The notes: generated by a model from the letters alone, not told the origin. Positions 35,401 to 47,474 are shown, numbered from the stretch's first letter. The stretch is DNA of 64,000 nucleotides from Sistotremastrum niveocremeum HHB9708 (GCA_001630475.1 KV419415.1:433636-497635); one strand, 5' to 3'. Made by a program: numbers and translations.

Positions 35401-36635
35401 ACAATTCCCGTTGGAGCGTCGTCAAACTTGCTTGAGAATTGGCAGAGAGCATCGCGATTCTTCCACTACACGAAGCGTGAGCTAATGATCTCGACAGCCG
35501 AATATGAGACGCACAAGACGGTATTATCCCCAGTCTGGATGACCAGCCCAATTCCCGATCCGGCAACGCAGTGTGTGCCTTGCAATGCAATATTCTTCGT
35601 CTGCATATCGGTTATGTATGGCGGTTGGAAGAATGTGAAGCCAGATGACAAACCTCCAAAATATTCTCGTCAGTCTTGTCGACTGTGCCTGAGATCGGCT
35701 CACTCTAGACGTTCCATCAGTAGAGACATTGAGCGAAAAGCCAAATACGCACTTCGCCAGTCAGGATAGCCCGATCAAATCGGAGGCCAGCACTGTCGAT
35801 GATGCGAAGGTCGGCCGGAATCTTCATTCCCATGCTAATCATGACCAGGTCGCCCACGACGAGCTCAGCGGCCGGTACTGCTTTCTGCGAACCGTCGCGT
35901 AAGACAGTCACGGACGCAGGAAGAAGACTTTGGATAGACGCCATGACGCGAGAAGTGGAGATGGATTGCCAAGCATTGAAAACGGCTTGTATGACGATGA
36001 CAAGGAGAAGAACGACCGCCAACGCCAGATTTGATGCTTGCGGAGGGTCTCCGAGAGGTTTCCTGCGGGTTTATGAGCTACGGTATCGTGGCATACGAGT
36101 GAAGTGATATCTTACCAAGCAATGAAACAGACAATCGCAGCGGCGAGAAGGAGACTACCGAACCCGCCGAAGATCCAACCCAATATTCTCATGAACAAAT
36201 GAGAAGGAGGCGGAGAGATGACGTTTTTTCCATCAGTCGCGAGACGACGAGCGCATTGCGCAGCATCTAGTCCGGATTGAGGAGAGACGCTCAGGCGGCG
36301 CACGGCTTCGGCCACGCTGATCTTATGCCAGTCAAGAGCAGATAGGTCTAGGAGAATATGTCAGTGTACGCGACAGTCATTGCTTGGAAGGTCTCACCTT
36401 TCACGTTCCCGGCCTTAGGGACGCGTTTCGCGTCGCGCATCTGCTGCTCCATGGTATCGACATGAATACTCATGGTGCGATACTCGATGGGAAGACGGTT
36501 GGCGGGATCGATGACATGCGAAGAAACGACATGGTGGGACGTGGTCGGTCTGAGAGGCTTGAGGACGTCACGTTCGACCGAGCTGTTGGACCCTTTCTCG
36601 AGGTCGTCTTCTTCAATGCCATGCGGGGAAGACAT
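32451..36635 (-). CDS. P-type cation ATPase, Na/K-ATPase-like (fungal ACU/IIC group)
   Basis: It pumps cations across a membrane through a phospho-aspartate cycle. The gene is cut by about a dozen short introns. Seen in order: a disordered N-terminus with SIHVDTMEQQMRDAKRVP, the N-terminal cation-ATPase domain (DWHKISVAEAVRRLSVSPQS), TM1-2, the actuator domain ending ILTGESEPISG, TM3-4 with VAFIPEGLPVAVTISL, the phosphorylation site CSDKTGTLTKNQ (intron directly before the Asp), the nucleotide-binding KGAPEVLLPRC, the hinge TGDGVNDAPSLKAADIG, and TM5-10. The tail TRGVPVEFYFIPVTFG and RTYPRSFIAWLAW resembles Na/K-ATPase alpha ends. PEGLP rather than PEGLL in TM4 points to the fungal ACU-type Na/K uptake pumps; ENA-type or other IIC pumps remain possible. 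Substrate not proven. Confidence 0.88.
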
Positions 36636-38890
36636 GAGTGAAATGGAGTGAGTGAGGGTAGGTGGAAGAGGGAGCCTCAGACGGGTACGCGTCTACGAGG
36701 GATATTTGAGGGAAACACCCCGTGGCGAGAGGAGAAAAAGCCATATGCTCTCGGAAAATCAATGAGGTGGAAAGGGTGAAGGAAATGCACGAGTGCTGCC
36801 TCTCGCGAATAGAGCTCGATATAATGCCTATGGCGATTTCAGCGCAACCAAACAAGGGACAACGAATGTCCGATTTCCGGCTGTCGGAATTGGCGAATGA
36901 GCGCCGGAAGCCAGTGCTTGACGTCACCCCTCCCAGATTAGGGAATCCGGAACTGGTTTGACGAAAGCCACTCTCAGCCTGAGAAATGCGAGATATTGCA
37001 AGCCTATGCCTAGCTATCGTAATCTCGAAAGGATACCGCCGGGTCAAATACAGAGAGCCAACTCTGAGAACGGTTGATGAGAGAAGACTGATTTCTGCGC
37101 CTCGACCAAACCCGCGAGCTAAGACCGGAGTTGTAGGGTCAAGCTATATTGCGCTGTTTTTGCTACAGAGAGCCCTGACTTCCAATCGAGCATGGTCCGG
37201 GAAACAATCGCGTAGTTGAGGTACAACTGCTTGATACGAAGCCATACGGGGTTCGCGCGCAGCGGACACTGGATCGATCTCGCGCACTATGCCACATGCT
37301 TCTCATGTGCCTGTCGAATGCTGAGCTCATCGTCATTAGATCTGCGGGGTCATGATACTGACCATGGAGCATTTCCAAGCTAATCCTCGTTCCTGACAGC
37401 GGTGTGCAAAGCGCTCAAATGGCGCGCAGACACCGTTAGCCATTTCAGGTACAACGTTTACGTGTGTACCGTGTTCTTATCGTAGAGGGCTATCGTGAGA
37501 GATCGTAGGCCGGCTCAATGTTCGTATTGGAGCGCTCCGGAAGCTCTGGGACTTCACATGCATTGAGCGGCGGACTAGAACTATGCGAGAGTCAAAGGTG
37601 GTCGAGGTATTGGCCTGGGGTGGGTAGGAAACTCATACAGGAGTGTCAGGTGGCACCGTGGCCACAGGAATATGATATGCAGCATGAGAATCTAGACTGA
37701 ATCTTCCCGACGGCAGCATAAAGTATGCGCAGGCACATGTATTCGCCGACCCCCAGCAGAAGCGCGTCTAAGGTGGAGCGTGCTGTATGACGACAATTCA
37801 TTAAGAGATCCAAGAGTGGAGATTAGATGACCAACGAACATCGCAGAAGAACGACGGATCGAGGCGAGAAGCTGTGGAACCAGGGTTTCCGTGATCGTCA
37901 ACGGAGACACTGAGGCCCGTGAAAGCAGCCCCTTGAACTTCTTTCCATGCGCTAAACGAGCGGTGACTTGAGCGACGAAATGCCGAAGATATTCAGACGG
38001 CTTGTGAATCAGGTGGCATGCGGCGTAAGCTAGATCGTCGAAAATGACACTTGCAAAATAGCAGTTCCAACGGTGTTTGGTTTGCCTGGGAAAGCTTCTG
38101 CATCTCAATACACACGAAATGGGGCCGCGAGAAGATGATTCGAGTACCTCACACATCTAGAAACGCGTTAGAATGAGCGTTCAAGATTATCTAGCTGGCT
38201 CGGTGTCTTACCTGACGAGTCAGTGACGACGAAAACTCAGACAGCATGAGGTGGCACTCCATCTTTTATGATCATTGAATATCGTTGACACCCTGCGCGA
38301 GAATCAAGCTGCTGTTTCTTGATGCGAGAGCCGCATGGATGGATGTCGACTCTTTTGAGACGTGACCAGTCGGAATGGTGCCTTCCCAGAACGGTAGGAT
38401 TTAATGCGCGAGTCGAAGCTCTATCTCTGATCGACAACATCACAATGCATTATATCAATGAAAGCTGCACAAGAGACTGCGTGAGTTCCGCCGCAATCAG
38501 AGTTCTACGACTGGTACGCTCACATGGCTATCTTGCAAGGCGGGTGCGAACGTCTCTTTAGGTGTGGTTGGCTGTATCTGCCATCTCAATGGTGAGTATT
38601 TTTGACCGTCCAAAGTGTGCGGTCGTGATGCTGCCGTGGAATTTCTGTGTGCCATCGATGCGGTGATTTTGAAGAAATGGAATTGAAACTCCGACCCTTC
38701 TCCAGTTATGGGACTGAAACGAGGAAGATATGTGAAAAATGCCCAGGATGCAGAACAAGAAGAACACTCGGAATTGATTATAATTATATGCCACATCCAC
38801 CTACAAATGCCCAGAAAATATTATACTAGTACATGAAGAAAGTTATTACAGAGGAATGCATGGAGAGCAGGCGACCAGGCCTTTCGAATA
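36636..38890. other. Intergenic stretch with one unassigned ORF
   Basis: It contains the ATPase promoter. A minus-strand frame at 38156-37692 (154 codons; YFASVIFDDLAYAACHLIHK, LTITETLVPQLLASIRRSS) looks helical and protein-like but has no family I recognise. It may be a gene remnant. Nothing else coherent was seen. Confidence 0.4.
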
Positions 38891-41489
38891 TTAAAAGGCC
38901 TTGTTGCCCAGGAAAGACAACGATCGCGGGGGACAACTGAAGCCACTCCGTATGTCATCCAGTTCCTTGAGACATTCTAAAGCGTTTAGTCGAGCAACGA
39001 TGCCTTGAGCGTCGTTCCGGTCCTTCACTCCGGTCCGGCGACGGTCTGGCCTCTTTGCTCTAATGAGACATTGAAGGATACGACCTCGAGAATCGGATCC
39101 AACACGGAGGGCTCTCCACACCAAGCATAAAAGCCTTTCCAACATCTCTCCCTCCGGCGCCGTGAACGATAGAAAATAGGAGTAGTTGCATATCGCGTCC
39201 ACATCGTCCTCTGCGATATCTCCTGACGCTAGGAGATCACGAAGTACGTGGTCTAGATTAGCTTTCTCCGGGATGAGTTGTTTGGCAACGGAATCGAAGT
39301 TCGGCCATCCCGGTTCGGAGTAGCCTGTACTAGCCAGCCCAAGATACCACGAACGCAAGAAGTCAACGTCAGCAGTAGATGGAGGGTGGTGTTCTGAGAC
39401 ATATGCTTGTGTTAGGGAGTGAGCCTTCAGAGAGTGGGAAGGATCTTCGGACACGAGAGCCAAGCGCTTCAGGGTGTGGATGGCAGGGGAGAGTTCGGTT
39501 TGAGCGACAGTCATCATATCACTCAAGTTCCGAACGGGCACCCCGCCGGGCAAATACGAAACCAGACTCAAGAGCCACATATTACGAGGGTTTCCCCGCA
39601 TGAGAGGAGAGGTCAACGACATCTGTATCGAAAGTCCCATATTTTCTTCTGGGTCATGACGACTCAGTTGAAGTAATCCAGTTCGTTCTGACTGCCACCG
39701 ATCACATAGCGATGGGACGCTTTCACCTATCTGAGCGAGTCGCGCGAGTAGCGTTATAGCTAAAGGCATGTAGTCGACGCCTTTGAGCAAGCCGTCAAGG
39801 CAGGAGTGAGTACGACCGCCCGCGATGGTCGAAAATGCCTCGTGGGCGGCTTCCGGAGATAATGCACCAAGAGGAGGTAGAGGGTCCCATTTAACTGGGT
39901 ATGGTTGTTCTGAACCTCTGATTGTGAATAGCAGGGTGATCGATGGGATTGATGCTAGATGTTGAAGCAAGTCGCGGATAGCGGTTTGGTCCTGGGAATA
40001 CCAGATCGTCTCAACGTTGTCGAGGACGAATAAGAGATGACGAGAGTCGGATTTGAAAGAGGATATGATCTCTTTGAGGAGATTGGAAGAGCTGTTGATC
40101 GCAAGCCCCAGCTCTGTTGCGATCGCAGAAAGGAGAAGCGATGACGTGTCGCGTCCCTCCGAGGTGACAAATAATCGACGGGATCCAAACGCTCTGGCAA
40201 TCGAAGGATGATGTAGAACCGCTCGTGCAATAGCAGTTTTTCCTACACCGCCCGGGCCGCGTATGATAAGGTGTGCACTAGCACCTGAGGAAAGCTTGGT
40301 CATGATAGAGGTCACGATGTCATCCAGATACTGATCGCGACCGTAAAGATGAGTTGGGGGAGGGGGTCCTATGGATGATGTGACCTCGTTCAAGGATGAG
40401 CCTTTAGAGGTATTGAGATGAGAAGGGACTTCGGACAGATCCTCCGCTGAGTGAGTATGATGCCACACTTGCCCGATAGTCCACGAATAGAGTAAGATAG
40501 AGATCAACAGGGCAGCGAGAGACGCGTGAAGGGTGTAGGGCTCGCGCCATGGGTGAAGACACGCTAGAGTCAGGTTCGCTTTTCGGGGAACCGGCTTGGA
40601 CTCGCTGTTGGTCGAAGTGAGAGATTCCGTGACTTGACTTTGGCTGCCACCCACACTGGCGAGCGTTGGGTTCCCTTTGTCAGCGTCGGTATAAGAGCTG
40701 CGTTCCTGCTCTGTTGAGATTGGGAGGTCAAGCAGCGGCATATCGAGGGCTTGAGAAGGTTGTGGCGTTCGGACAGTCGGAACCTGTGCTCTGGAGTCCG
40801 CATGTCTCAGTTCAAGAGTCGCGAAATTAGCGTCGAACTAGTGGAGGAGTTGAGTTCTAAATCAGATAGAATCGGGCAGGAAGCGCGACGTACGTTGAGA
40901 TTTGCAAGTTCAGTATTCATTCTGCCATGCCATTCCTTGATCTTCTCGGCATCCAGTCTAATACGGAGAAGTCGACGCATAAAATTGCGAGTTTCGTGGG
41001 GATTTAGCTCGTTCCAGATTTGTGAAAGAATACTAGCAGTCGATCATCAAGAAATGCACTCAATGCCTCTGGTTTGACACATACCGGCTCAGTCTTTCAA
41101 TATGATCCTGAACGAGAGGAGGGGGATCATTTCCATTTCTCTTGATGACATCGTCAAGTCGTTTGAGACGCCAAGCTATTAAATCTACAAAGATTCTCCA
41201 GTCTTCCTTATTGCTCCGAAATTGCTGAGAAGCAGCCATGAAGTCAGTCAGCTAGACATCATCGCCTTACGACTGCACGTACCTGGGCGCTCTCAATGAT
41301 CAACAAAACAGTCGCCGCCGCAGATTTCAACGGAGGAAATACGTCTGTCGTATCTTTTATCGCTGCGAGAGCTGCGACGGCGCCGGCTGCCACCTCGCTC
41401 AGCATCTCAGCTCCTTTCCGAGTATTACGAGGAAGTTTGGACGCTTCGGAGCTATTATGAGGGTCTTGAATGGTATGGGAGCTTTTCAT
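38891..41489 (-). CDS. NLR-like STAND NTPase with predicted membrane segment (NB-ARC type, 810 aa)
   Basis: STAND proteins are ATP-switch receptors, in fungi often linked to non-self recognition and cell death. Exons 41489-41283, 41224-41085, 41032-40894 and 40837-38891 join in frame. The N-terminal ~160 residues form a helical bundle (DVFPPLKSAAATVLLIIESA; EDWRIFVDLIAWRLKRLDDV) of the kind found at the front of Agaricomycete STAND proteins and resembling HeLo/MLKL-type four-helix domains. A hydrophobic stretch (about 265-287, LAALLISILLYSWTIGQ) follows, then IGPPPPTHLYGRD, the P-loop GPGGVGKTAIAR (about 356-367), LLFVLDNVETIW (Walker B region) and the winged-helix part. It ends soon after an ARM-like region without TPR repeats, so it is shorter than its paralog at 58780. 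Confidence 0.85.
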
Positions 41490-41804
41490 GACAGTGATTG
41501 GCTCAGCACTACTTTTCAGTCAGCCAACAAGGAATTGGACCATGTCAAAGAAAATCCTGACCGTATCAGAGGCTCCTGGCCACGCAATATCACGCTGGAA
41601 ACCAAAAGCGCCTCAGCGTAGAAAGCAGTACTGCTGCTAACATTGAACTCTGAGAGGCGTGATGTCGATTGATGAGGAAGATAACGTCGTCGACTTCGAC
41701 GAACTTGGCGAATTCAGACTGCGGCTGCCTCGGCGATCCGGGAACAGCCTCCGGTTTTCCTAGCCGACGATCCCGGTGATCGTTCTGACTTGACTCAAGC
41801 AGCG
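41490..41804. other. Divergent promoter region
   Basis: About 315 bases lie between the STAND gene start (41489, minus) and the N-acetyltransferase start (41805, plus). No distinct motif was identified. Confidence 0.5.
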
Positions 41805-42963
41805 ATGCATGTCAAGATCCATCCTACTACTTCACCTTATTCTCCGGAACAGGTGTTGGATTACTTGAGAAAAATCAAATATGAGCCTCTTCCAGAGAAC
41901 ATCACCGCCATCGGAGAGACGATACTACCAACTCTGGACAATCTAAACAAGATCATCAGATTACATCTTATTGCATTTCCTTTCGATAACCTCAGCATGC
42001 ACTAGTATGTCCGACTTATCACTCATCCTCTTATTCCATATTTATATTATGATCTTCAACGACAGCCGGGAAGACCATCTCGTTCCAGTCAGTTCACACG
42101 GCGTGTACGATACCCTCGTGACCAAAAGCAATGGATGGGGGTCTTATTGCTTTGGACATAACGCTCTTTTGAAAGGGATTTTGCAAGGACTGTCTTATCT
42201 GTAAGATATTTCCACCAGCCCATGATTTTTAATATATCTCCGATTTTCCAGAGTATATGCCGGTTCTGGACGAGCAAATATGCATAAACCAACACTGACG
42301 CTCACATCCCTCCTTCATATGGTCTTGTTTGTATCCATCGTGCCTTCGGACATCTCTTCCGATCCTCAATTATTCTTGGTGGATGTGGGATTTGGAGGCT
42401 CTTTTGGAGGCTCCGGACTGGTTCGAGCTATGCCTTTCTTCGACGGTTCAATCGTGGACGGATCAGCTTGGCCAGAGAAGCACAGATTGATACGAACGAG
42501 CCATCCGAAAGCGACAGTGAGTTTCACTGATGCCATTGGAGAAAATGCCGGAGGAGACTGGGCCATCGAGATGTGCAACGAAGACGATGGTACAGTCGAG
42601 AACCCGAAATGGTTGAGGCTCTATCATTTCTGGACCAACGAGTTCTTTGAAGAAGATCACGAGCTGGCCTCCTTCGCTTTGTGTCGCCAACCAGGCTTGA
42701 ACCCTTTCGCGGAGAGAGTTGTCTGCATTAAGTGCTTTGAAGTTGATGGAGACAACGGACCTCGCAAGGAACGAGCATTGGGCCGATATGTGTTGTCCGG
42801 AACGAAGGTAGAAAAGAGGATTGGAAGAAACCATGAGACGGTGGCAACTTTTGACACAGAAGCTGCCCGTATAGAGGTGTTGAAGAAATACTGTTGCGCT
42901 ACAATCAATGCGAAAGCAGAGCGAGCGATTCAAGGTTGGCCGTCAAGTCTGGACAAAAAGTAG
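41805..42963 (+). CDS. Arylamine N-acetyltransferase, copy 1 (348 aa)
   Basis: NATs transfer acetyl (in some fungi malonyl) groups from CoA to arylamines and can detoxify compounds such as benzoxazolinone products. Exons 41805-42004, 42066-42200 and 42252-42963 join in frame. The catalytic triad is visible: Cys95 in GWGSYCFGHN, His134 in LLHMVLFVS and Asp156 in FLVDVGFGG. The N-terminal FPFDNLSMHY and the DGSAWPEKHRL region also fit. The usual motif is RGGxC; here it is GWGSYC. It forms a tandem pair with the gene at 46194. The start at 41805 is chosen because it is the first ATG and aligns with copy 2. Confidence 0.88.
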
Positions 42964-43131
42964 ACAAAATTTGTAGAGATGGTCGAAAATCTTGTAGGAA
43001 ATATTGACACGGAATCCCTCAATCCCCCTGTCGTACAACCAAACTGCTCTTGGAGAAGATTGTATAACTGTCGATCTGAGTCTGTGAATTCTCTGACGCA
43101 TGTAATATAATTTGGCATACAACATAAGTAT

Positions 43132-43937
43132 AGGCATAAAGGCATAATCATAATCATAGGCATAGTCATAGGCATAAGCGGCATCCACGCAGGCAAAGCT
43201 AAATTCATGACTGCGACCATGATCCTCGAGGTGACCATGGGCATGACCATGCTTCGCATAGCCGAGACTGCGCGGACCCTAACCGTGTGCATATCCGTCC
43301 ATCGCCCGACTCCAACACCCCTCGACGGAGTATGATCACACATTGCGTGCGAGAGGGGGGAGACCTGGAGCAAGAGGTTAGTGGAGAACGACGAGGATAA
43401 CAAGAGAAACTCACGATGGACGGCAAGCCTTTGGCGGGGCCCTCTTCCGGACGCCTTCCCCAACCACACATGTGGCCGGGCAGCAATGCCACTGGATATC
43501 ATGTTAGAATAAAGTGCGGGAGATGAGGGATAGAAACGTACCATGGCACCGCGGCATCCTGCTCCTCACTCCTCGAGAACGACTTACCCATCACACATGT
43601 GACAGGAGCGAAACGGCCACTGGAGCGATGGTCAGAGACGACACGATAGTAAAATAATATGAGACGTACCATGACCACGCGTCATTCTTGCCCGCCACGA
43701 AGGCTACCAGGAGTGAGGGGAGAGGGAGAGAATGAAAAGGCCTATTGAAACTCCGTCGAAATGGCCGTTCTTTTATACCTGCTGGAGGACATGGTTCTCA
43801 CGGCTGTTTGGGAGAGTCAGAGCTGAATATTTGACCATATCGGGAGACTGCTGAGGGCCAGCTGAGGGGGCAAACAAGAGGTTTGAAGGCCAGCGGAACC
43901 GTAGCGAGGGAGTTCCCACGAAGCTCAAAGGGAGGCG
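43132..43937. repeat. Left arm of an 806-bp inverted repeat mirrored across the N gap
   Basis: Every stretch compared is the exact reverse complement of 44038-44843 (paired positions sum to 87,975). The arm runs right up to the assembly gap. Outside it, the sequences diverge within a TATGCC/TATGAT simple repeat. It may be a true palindrome or a contig-end artefact. Confidence 0.92.
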
Positions 43938-44037
43938 NNNNNNNNNNNNNNNNNNNNNNNNNNNNNNNNNNNNNNNNNNNNNNNNNNNNNNNNNNNNNNN
44001 NNNNNNNNNNNNNNNNNNNNNNNNNNNNNNNNNNNNN
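43938..44037. other. Assembly gap, 100 N
   Basis: Exactly 100 undetermined bases, the usual length for a gap of unknown size. It sits at the precise centre of the inverted repeat. Confidence 0.99.
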
Positions 44038-44843
44038 CGCCTCCCTTTGAGCTTCGTGGGAACTCCCTCGCTACGGTTCCGCTGGCCTTCAAACCTCTTG
44101 TTTGCCCCCTCAGCTGGCCCTCAGCAGTCTCCCGATATGGTCAAATATTCAGCTCTGACTCTCCCAAACAGCCGTGAGAACCATGTCCTCCAGCAGGTAT
44201 AAAAGAACGGCCATTTCGACGGAGTTTCAATAGGCCTTTTCATTCTCTCCCTCTCCCCTCACTCCTGGTAGCCTTCGTGGCGGGCAAGAATGACGCGTGG
44301 TCATGGTACGTCTCATATTATTTTACTATCGTGTCGTCTCTGACCATCGCTCCAGTGGCCGTTTCGCTCCTGTCACATGTGTGATGGGTAAGTCGTTCTC
44401 GAGGAGTGAGGAGCAGGATGCCGCGGTGCCATGGTACGTTTCTATCCCTCATCTCCCGCACTTTATTCTAACATGATATCCAGTGGCATTGCTGCCCGGC
44501 CACATGTGTGGTTGGGGAAGGCGTCCGGAAGAGGGCCCCGCCAAAGGCTTGCCGTCCATCGTGAGTTTCTCTTGTTATCCTCGTCGTTCTCCACTAACCT
44601 CTTGCTCCAGGTCTCCCCCCTCTCGCACGCAATGTGTGATCATACTCCGTCGAGGGGTGTTGGAGTCGGGCGATGGACGGATATGCACACGGTTAGGGTC
44701 CGCGCAGTCTCGGCTATGCGAAGCATGGTCATGCCCATGGTCACCTCGAGGATCATGGTCGCAGTCATGAATTTAGCTTTGCCTGCGTGGATGCCGCTTA
44801 TGCCTATGACTATGCCTATGATTATGATTATGCCTTTATGCCT
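44038..44843. repeat. Right arm of the 806-bp inverted repeat
   Basis: Mirror image of 43132-43937. Within the arm, read forward, is a TATA box (44198-44205) followed by several GT...AG pairs. Two related segments start with CATGGTACGT and resume with CCAGTGGC, each leading to a CACATGTGTG word. This looks like a small intron-rich transcription unit with an internally duplicated exon. Confidence 0.92.
44198..44205 (+). promoter_or_regulatory. TATA box in the right arm (mirrored at 43770-43777 on the minus strand)
   Basis: TATAAAAG lies about 90 bases before the first plausible ATG (about 44290) of the putative small gene. The left arm carries the same box in opposite orientation. Confidence 0.45.
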
Positions 44844-44990
44844 GCCTATGATATGCCTATGCCTTTATGCCTATACTTATGCCTATGATTATGTCGAATA
44901 TGATTATGTCTCTGCCTCTGTATACTGCACCCAACATGATCTGCCCCAAAAACATTCCCACCACCTTCGATGTGACTAGTCTCGTCCCCT
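44290..44990 (+). CDS. Putative small intron-rich gene with a His- and Tyr/Asp-rich tail (uncertain model)
   Basis: Several candidate introns (GTACGT...CCAG, GTACGT...CCAG, GTGAGT...CCAG) lie between short segments downstream of a TATA box. One forward frame of the last part reads KHGHAHGHLEDHGRSHEF, then AYAYDYAYDYDYAF, encoded by a TATGCC/TATGAT simple repeat. A different frame is open for 182 codons and is methionine-rich, so the frame is not settled. An identical unit exists in the left arm, truncated at the simple repeat. A metal-binding secreted protein is conceivable from the His-rich part only. No full splice model could be fixed. Confidence 0.3.
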
Positions 44991-46193
44991 TGTTGACATA
45001 AGTTCTTCATCCAACAACCGCCGTGCGGAATGCAGTCCGAAAGCATCCAAAGTTTACTAGTATCTTCGATACGACCAGCGATAGCTCCAGCCTGTCATTC
45101 GCAGCAGAGCAGGCCCTCGGCTCTTGAGATGATCAACAATTCGATGAACGATGTAAAGCTCCTTGCAGACGAGCTTAGCCTCTGGTCTGTTATCGAAATC
45201 GTAGCAAGCGGATTTCGTCGAGTTACAACGCAAGTAGACGGAGCCCATTCCTGGTCAGCCGAAGCCCAGCTCTCAAATGGCGAACTTCGAATGCAGCGAT
45301 GGTGTTCGGGACTGGTCAGTGCGAAGCCGAAAGGTAATAAAAGCTTGCTCTAGATCGAGGCACCTTCATAGACTCTTTTCGTTCGGATACAGTTCTTTCA
45401 TGCTCCTTGAGGGATTTTAGTCGGTGGAAATGAATGTATAGGGAGATCAATATTCAGGGAAAGGAGAGGAGAGGAGGCAATTGACCACGACGGGCACGGC
45501 GTGAAGATTTTTGTTCTTTCTGAGAAGTTCCGATTGTTGACAGTGAGTATGATGGAGTTCGAGAGAGGCTCGGATACGCGTCCGGCAGGCCGAGTCGTCA
45601 ACCGTTGTCATTTGAAGAAAATGGCAAGGTACTTCGGGTGGTATAGACGAGAGGCGAAGTGGACCTTGATGAAGGTTATGACGTGTTGTAGACATTGCCT
45701 GAGACATAGCCAAGTTGTGAGGCCAAAGGTACAAATGCGATGACGATGCGCCAGTGCGTACACGTCATCGGAAAAAAGTCGTACAAGGGAAGCCTATGGA
45801 TTGCCACAATATTTGGAGATCCGGTATGCGTGCCATCTGGGGAGAGGGATTCATTCAGTTCGTTCATTGCGTGAGTGAGGATAAACAATGTGGGTCCGGG
45901 TAACATTGAAAGTATTCAAACGAGATGGTGAACACTGAGGATATTGACGGATAATATGATTTTGGCGCTGGAATGGCAGAGATTGCCGTCAATCGTCTTG
46001 AATATACATATGTCGACATGTATGTGCATTTTCATGCTCATAGTCCCAATTTTCTGATTGACAGAGTGTTGCGTGAAGCTCGGCGTAAAGCAATAATTTC
46101 CGGAACTTGCCGAGAACTGGCTTCAAAGTTTAGATCGGTAAACTTCGGCTTCGGGTCCGACTACTTTCAACTTGACTTGATCCATTGAGCACG
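44870..46193. other. Intergenic stretch between the inverted repeat and the second N-acetyltransferase
   Basis: It begins with the end of the TATGCC-rich simple repeat. No domain-bearing frame was seen on either strand. It includes the promoter of the gene starting at 46194. Confidence 0.45.
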
Positions 46194-47358
46194 ATGAACA
46201 TCACGATTTACCCATCAAAATCACCGTACACGCAGGAACAGGTCCTGAATTATCTCACCAAGATAAAGTACTCCCCAGTTCCTGAAAATGTACATGCTAT
46301 CAACGAAACGGTGCCGCCGTCGCTCGAAAATCTAAACAAGATCATTCGATTGCATCTGATCGCGTTTCCTTTCGATATTCTCGGTCTTCACTTGTGAGTT
46401 GCCTCTTACATTTAAGACATTCTAAATATCGTGCGATAATATTTCAGTCGAAACGACCATCTAGTACCGGTTAGCTCACAAGGCGTTTATGATGTCCTAG
46501 TTAGACAAAGCCACGGATGGGGCTCATATTGTTTCGGACATAACACTCTTCTAAAGGGGATGCTACAAGGCCTCTCATATCTGTGGGTCATCTTGGACTT
46601 TTGTGCCATCGCATTGATGAACCCGACCCTCAAGTGTCTATTCTGGCTGTGGACGATCGAATATGCACAGGCCAACACTAACGCTCACACCTCTGACTCA
46701 CATGGTGCTATTTGTTTCCGTCGCGCCTCCGGAAGCACCTGCGGTCCCACAATTATATCTCGTGGACGTCGGATTCGGCGGCGCTTTCGGCGGCTCTGGT
46801 CTAATCCAAGCTGTGCCATTTTTCGACGGATCAGTTGTTGACGGATCAGCCTGGCCCGAAAAGCACAGACTAATCCGGGCGCACCATCCCAAGTCATCTG
46901 TTTCTTTCGCCGATGCGACCGGGAAAAATCCAGGAGGGGATTGGGCCATCGAGTTATGCATCGAAGATGATGGGACGGTTGAGAATCCGAGATGGGTGAG
47001 GTTATACCATTTTTGGACCAATGAATTCTTCGAAGAAGATTGCGAACTCGCATCCTTCGCGATCTGCCGGATGCCAGGATTGAATCCTTTCATCGATAAG
47101 GTGATTTGTATCAAATGCTTCGAAGTGAACGAGGAAGGGAACAACGGAGGCCGAAAAGAAAAGAAATTAGGGCGGTTTGTTCTAGCAGGCAGCAAAGTCG
47201 AGAAGAGGATCGGAAGACAGCATGAGACCGTGGCTACTTTTGAGACGGATGAGGCTCGTATGGAAGCATTGGAGAGATTTTGTGGAGTTGAGATCAATGC
47301 AGAAGCCCAGGAGGCATTCAAAGACTCACCTGCGAGTCTGGATAGAAATAAACAATAA
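46194..47358 (+). CDS. Arylamine N-acetyltransferase, copy 2 (352 aa)
   Basis: Tandem paralog of the gene at 41805, in the same orientation. Exons 46194-46393, 46448-46582 and 46635-47358 join in frame; the first two exons have exactly the lengths of copy 1 (200 and 135 nt). Cys95 (GWGSYCFGHN), the His in PLTHMVLFVS and the Asp in YLVDVGFGG form the triad. The third-exon start uses acceptor CTCAAG at 46634, which restores VYSGCGRSNMHRPTLTLT in line with copy 1. The two proteins are clearly similar throughout, so both are probably active; different substrates are possible but cannot be read from sequence. Confidence 0.88.
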
Positions 47359-47474
47359 TCACTGCCAGTGTGTATGCTAATTCTGTAGCATTCAAAAGAT
47401 TGTTATGTGGAGTAAACGACATCGAGAACGATTCAGTTGACTAGAGTTCTGATTTATTATCATTCGAACTGTAA

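Noticed and set aside
42930-43544. 204-codon minus-strand ORF next to the N-acetyltransferase, identical to 44431-44979 plus
   Set aside because: It is long because of the methionine-rich reading of the TATGCC repeat, and it crosses candidate introns. It is duplicated by the palindrome. It is not accepted as an independent gene.
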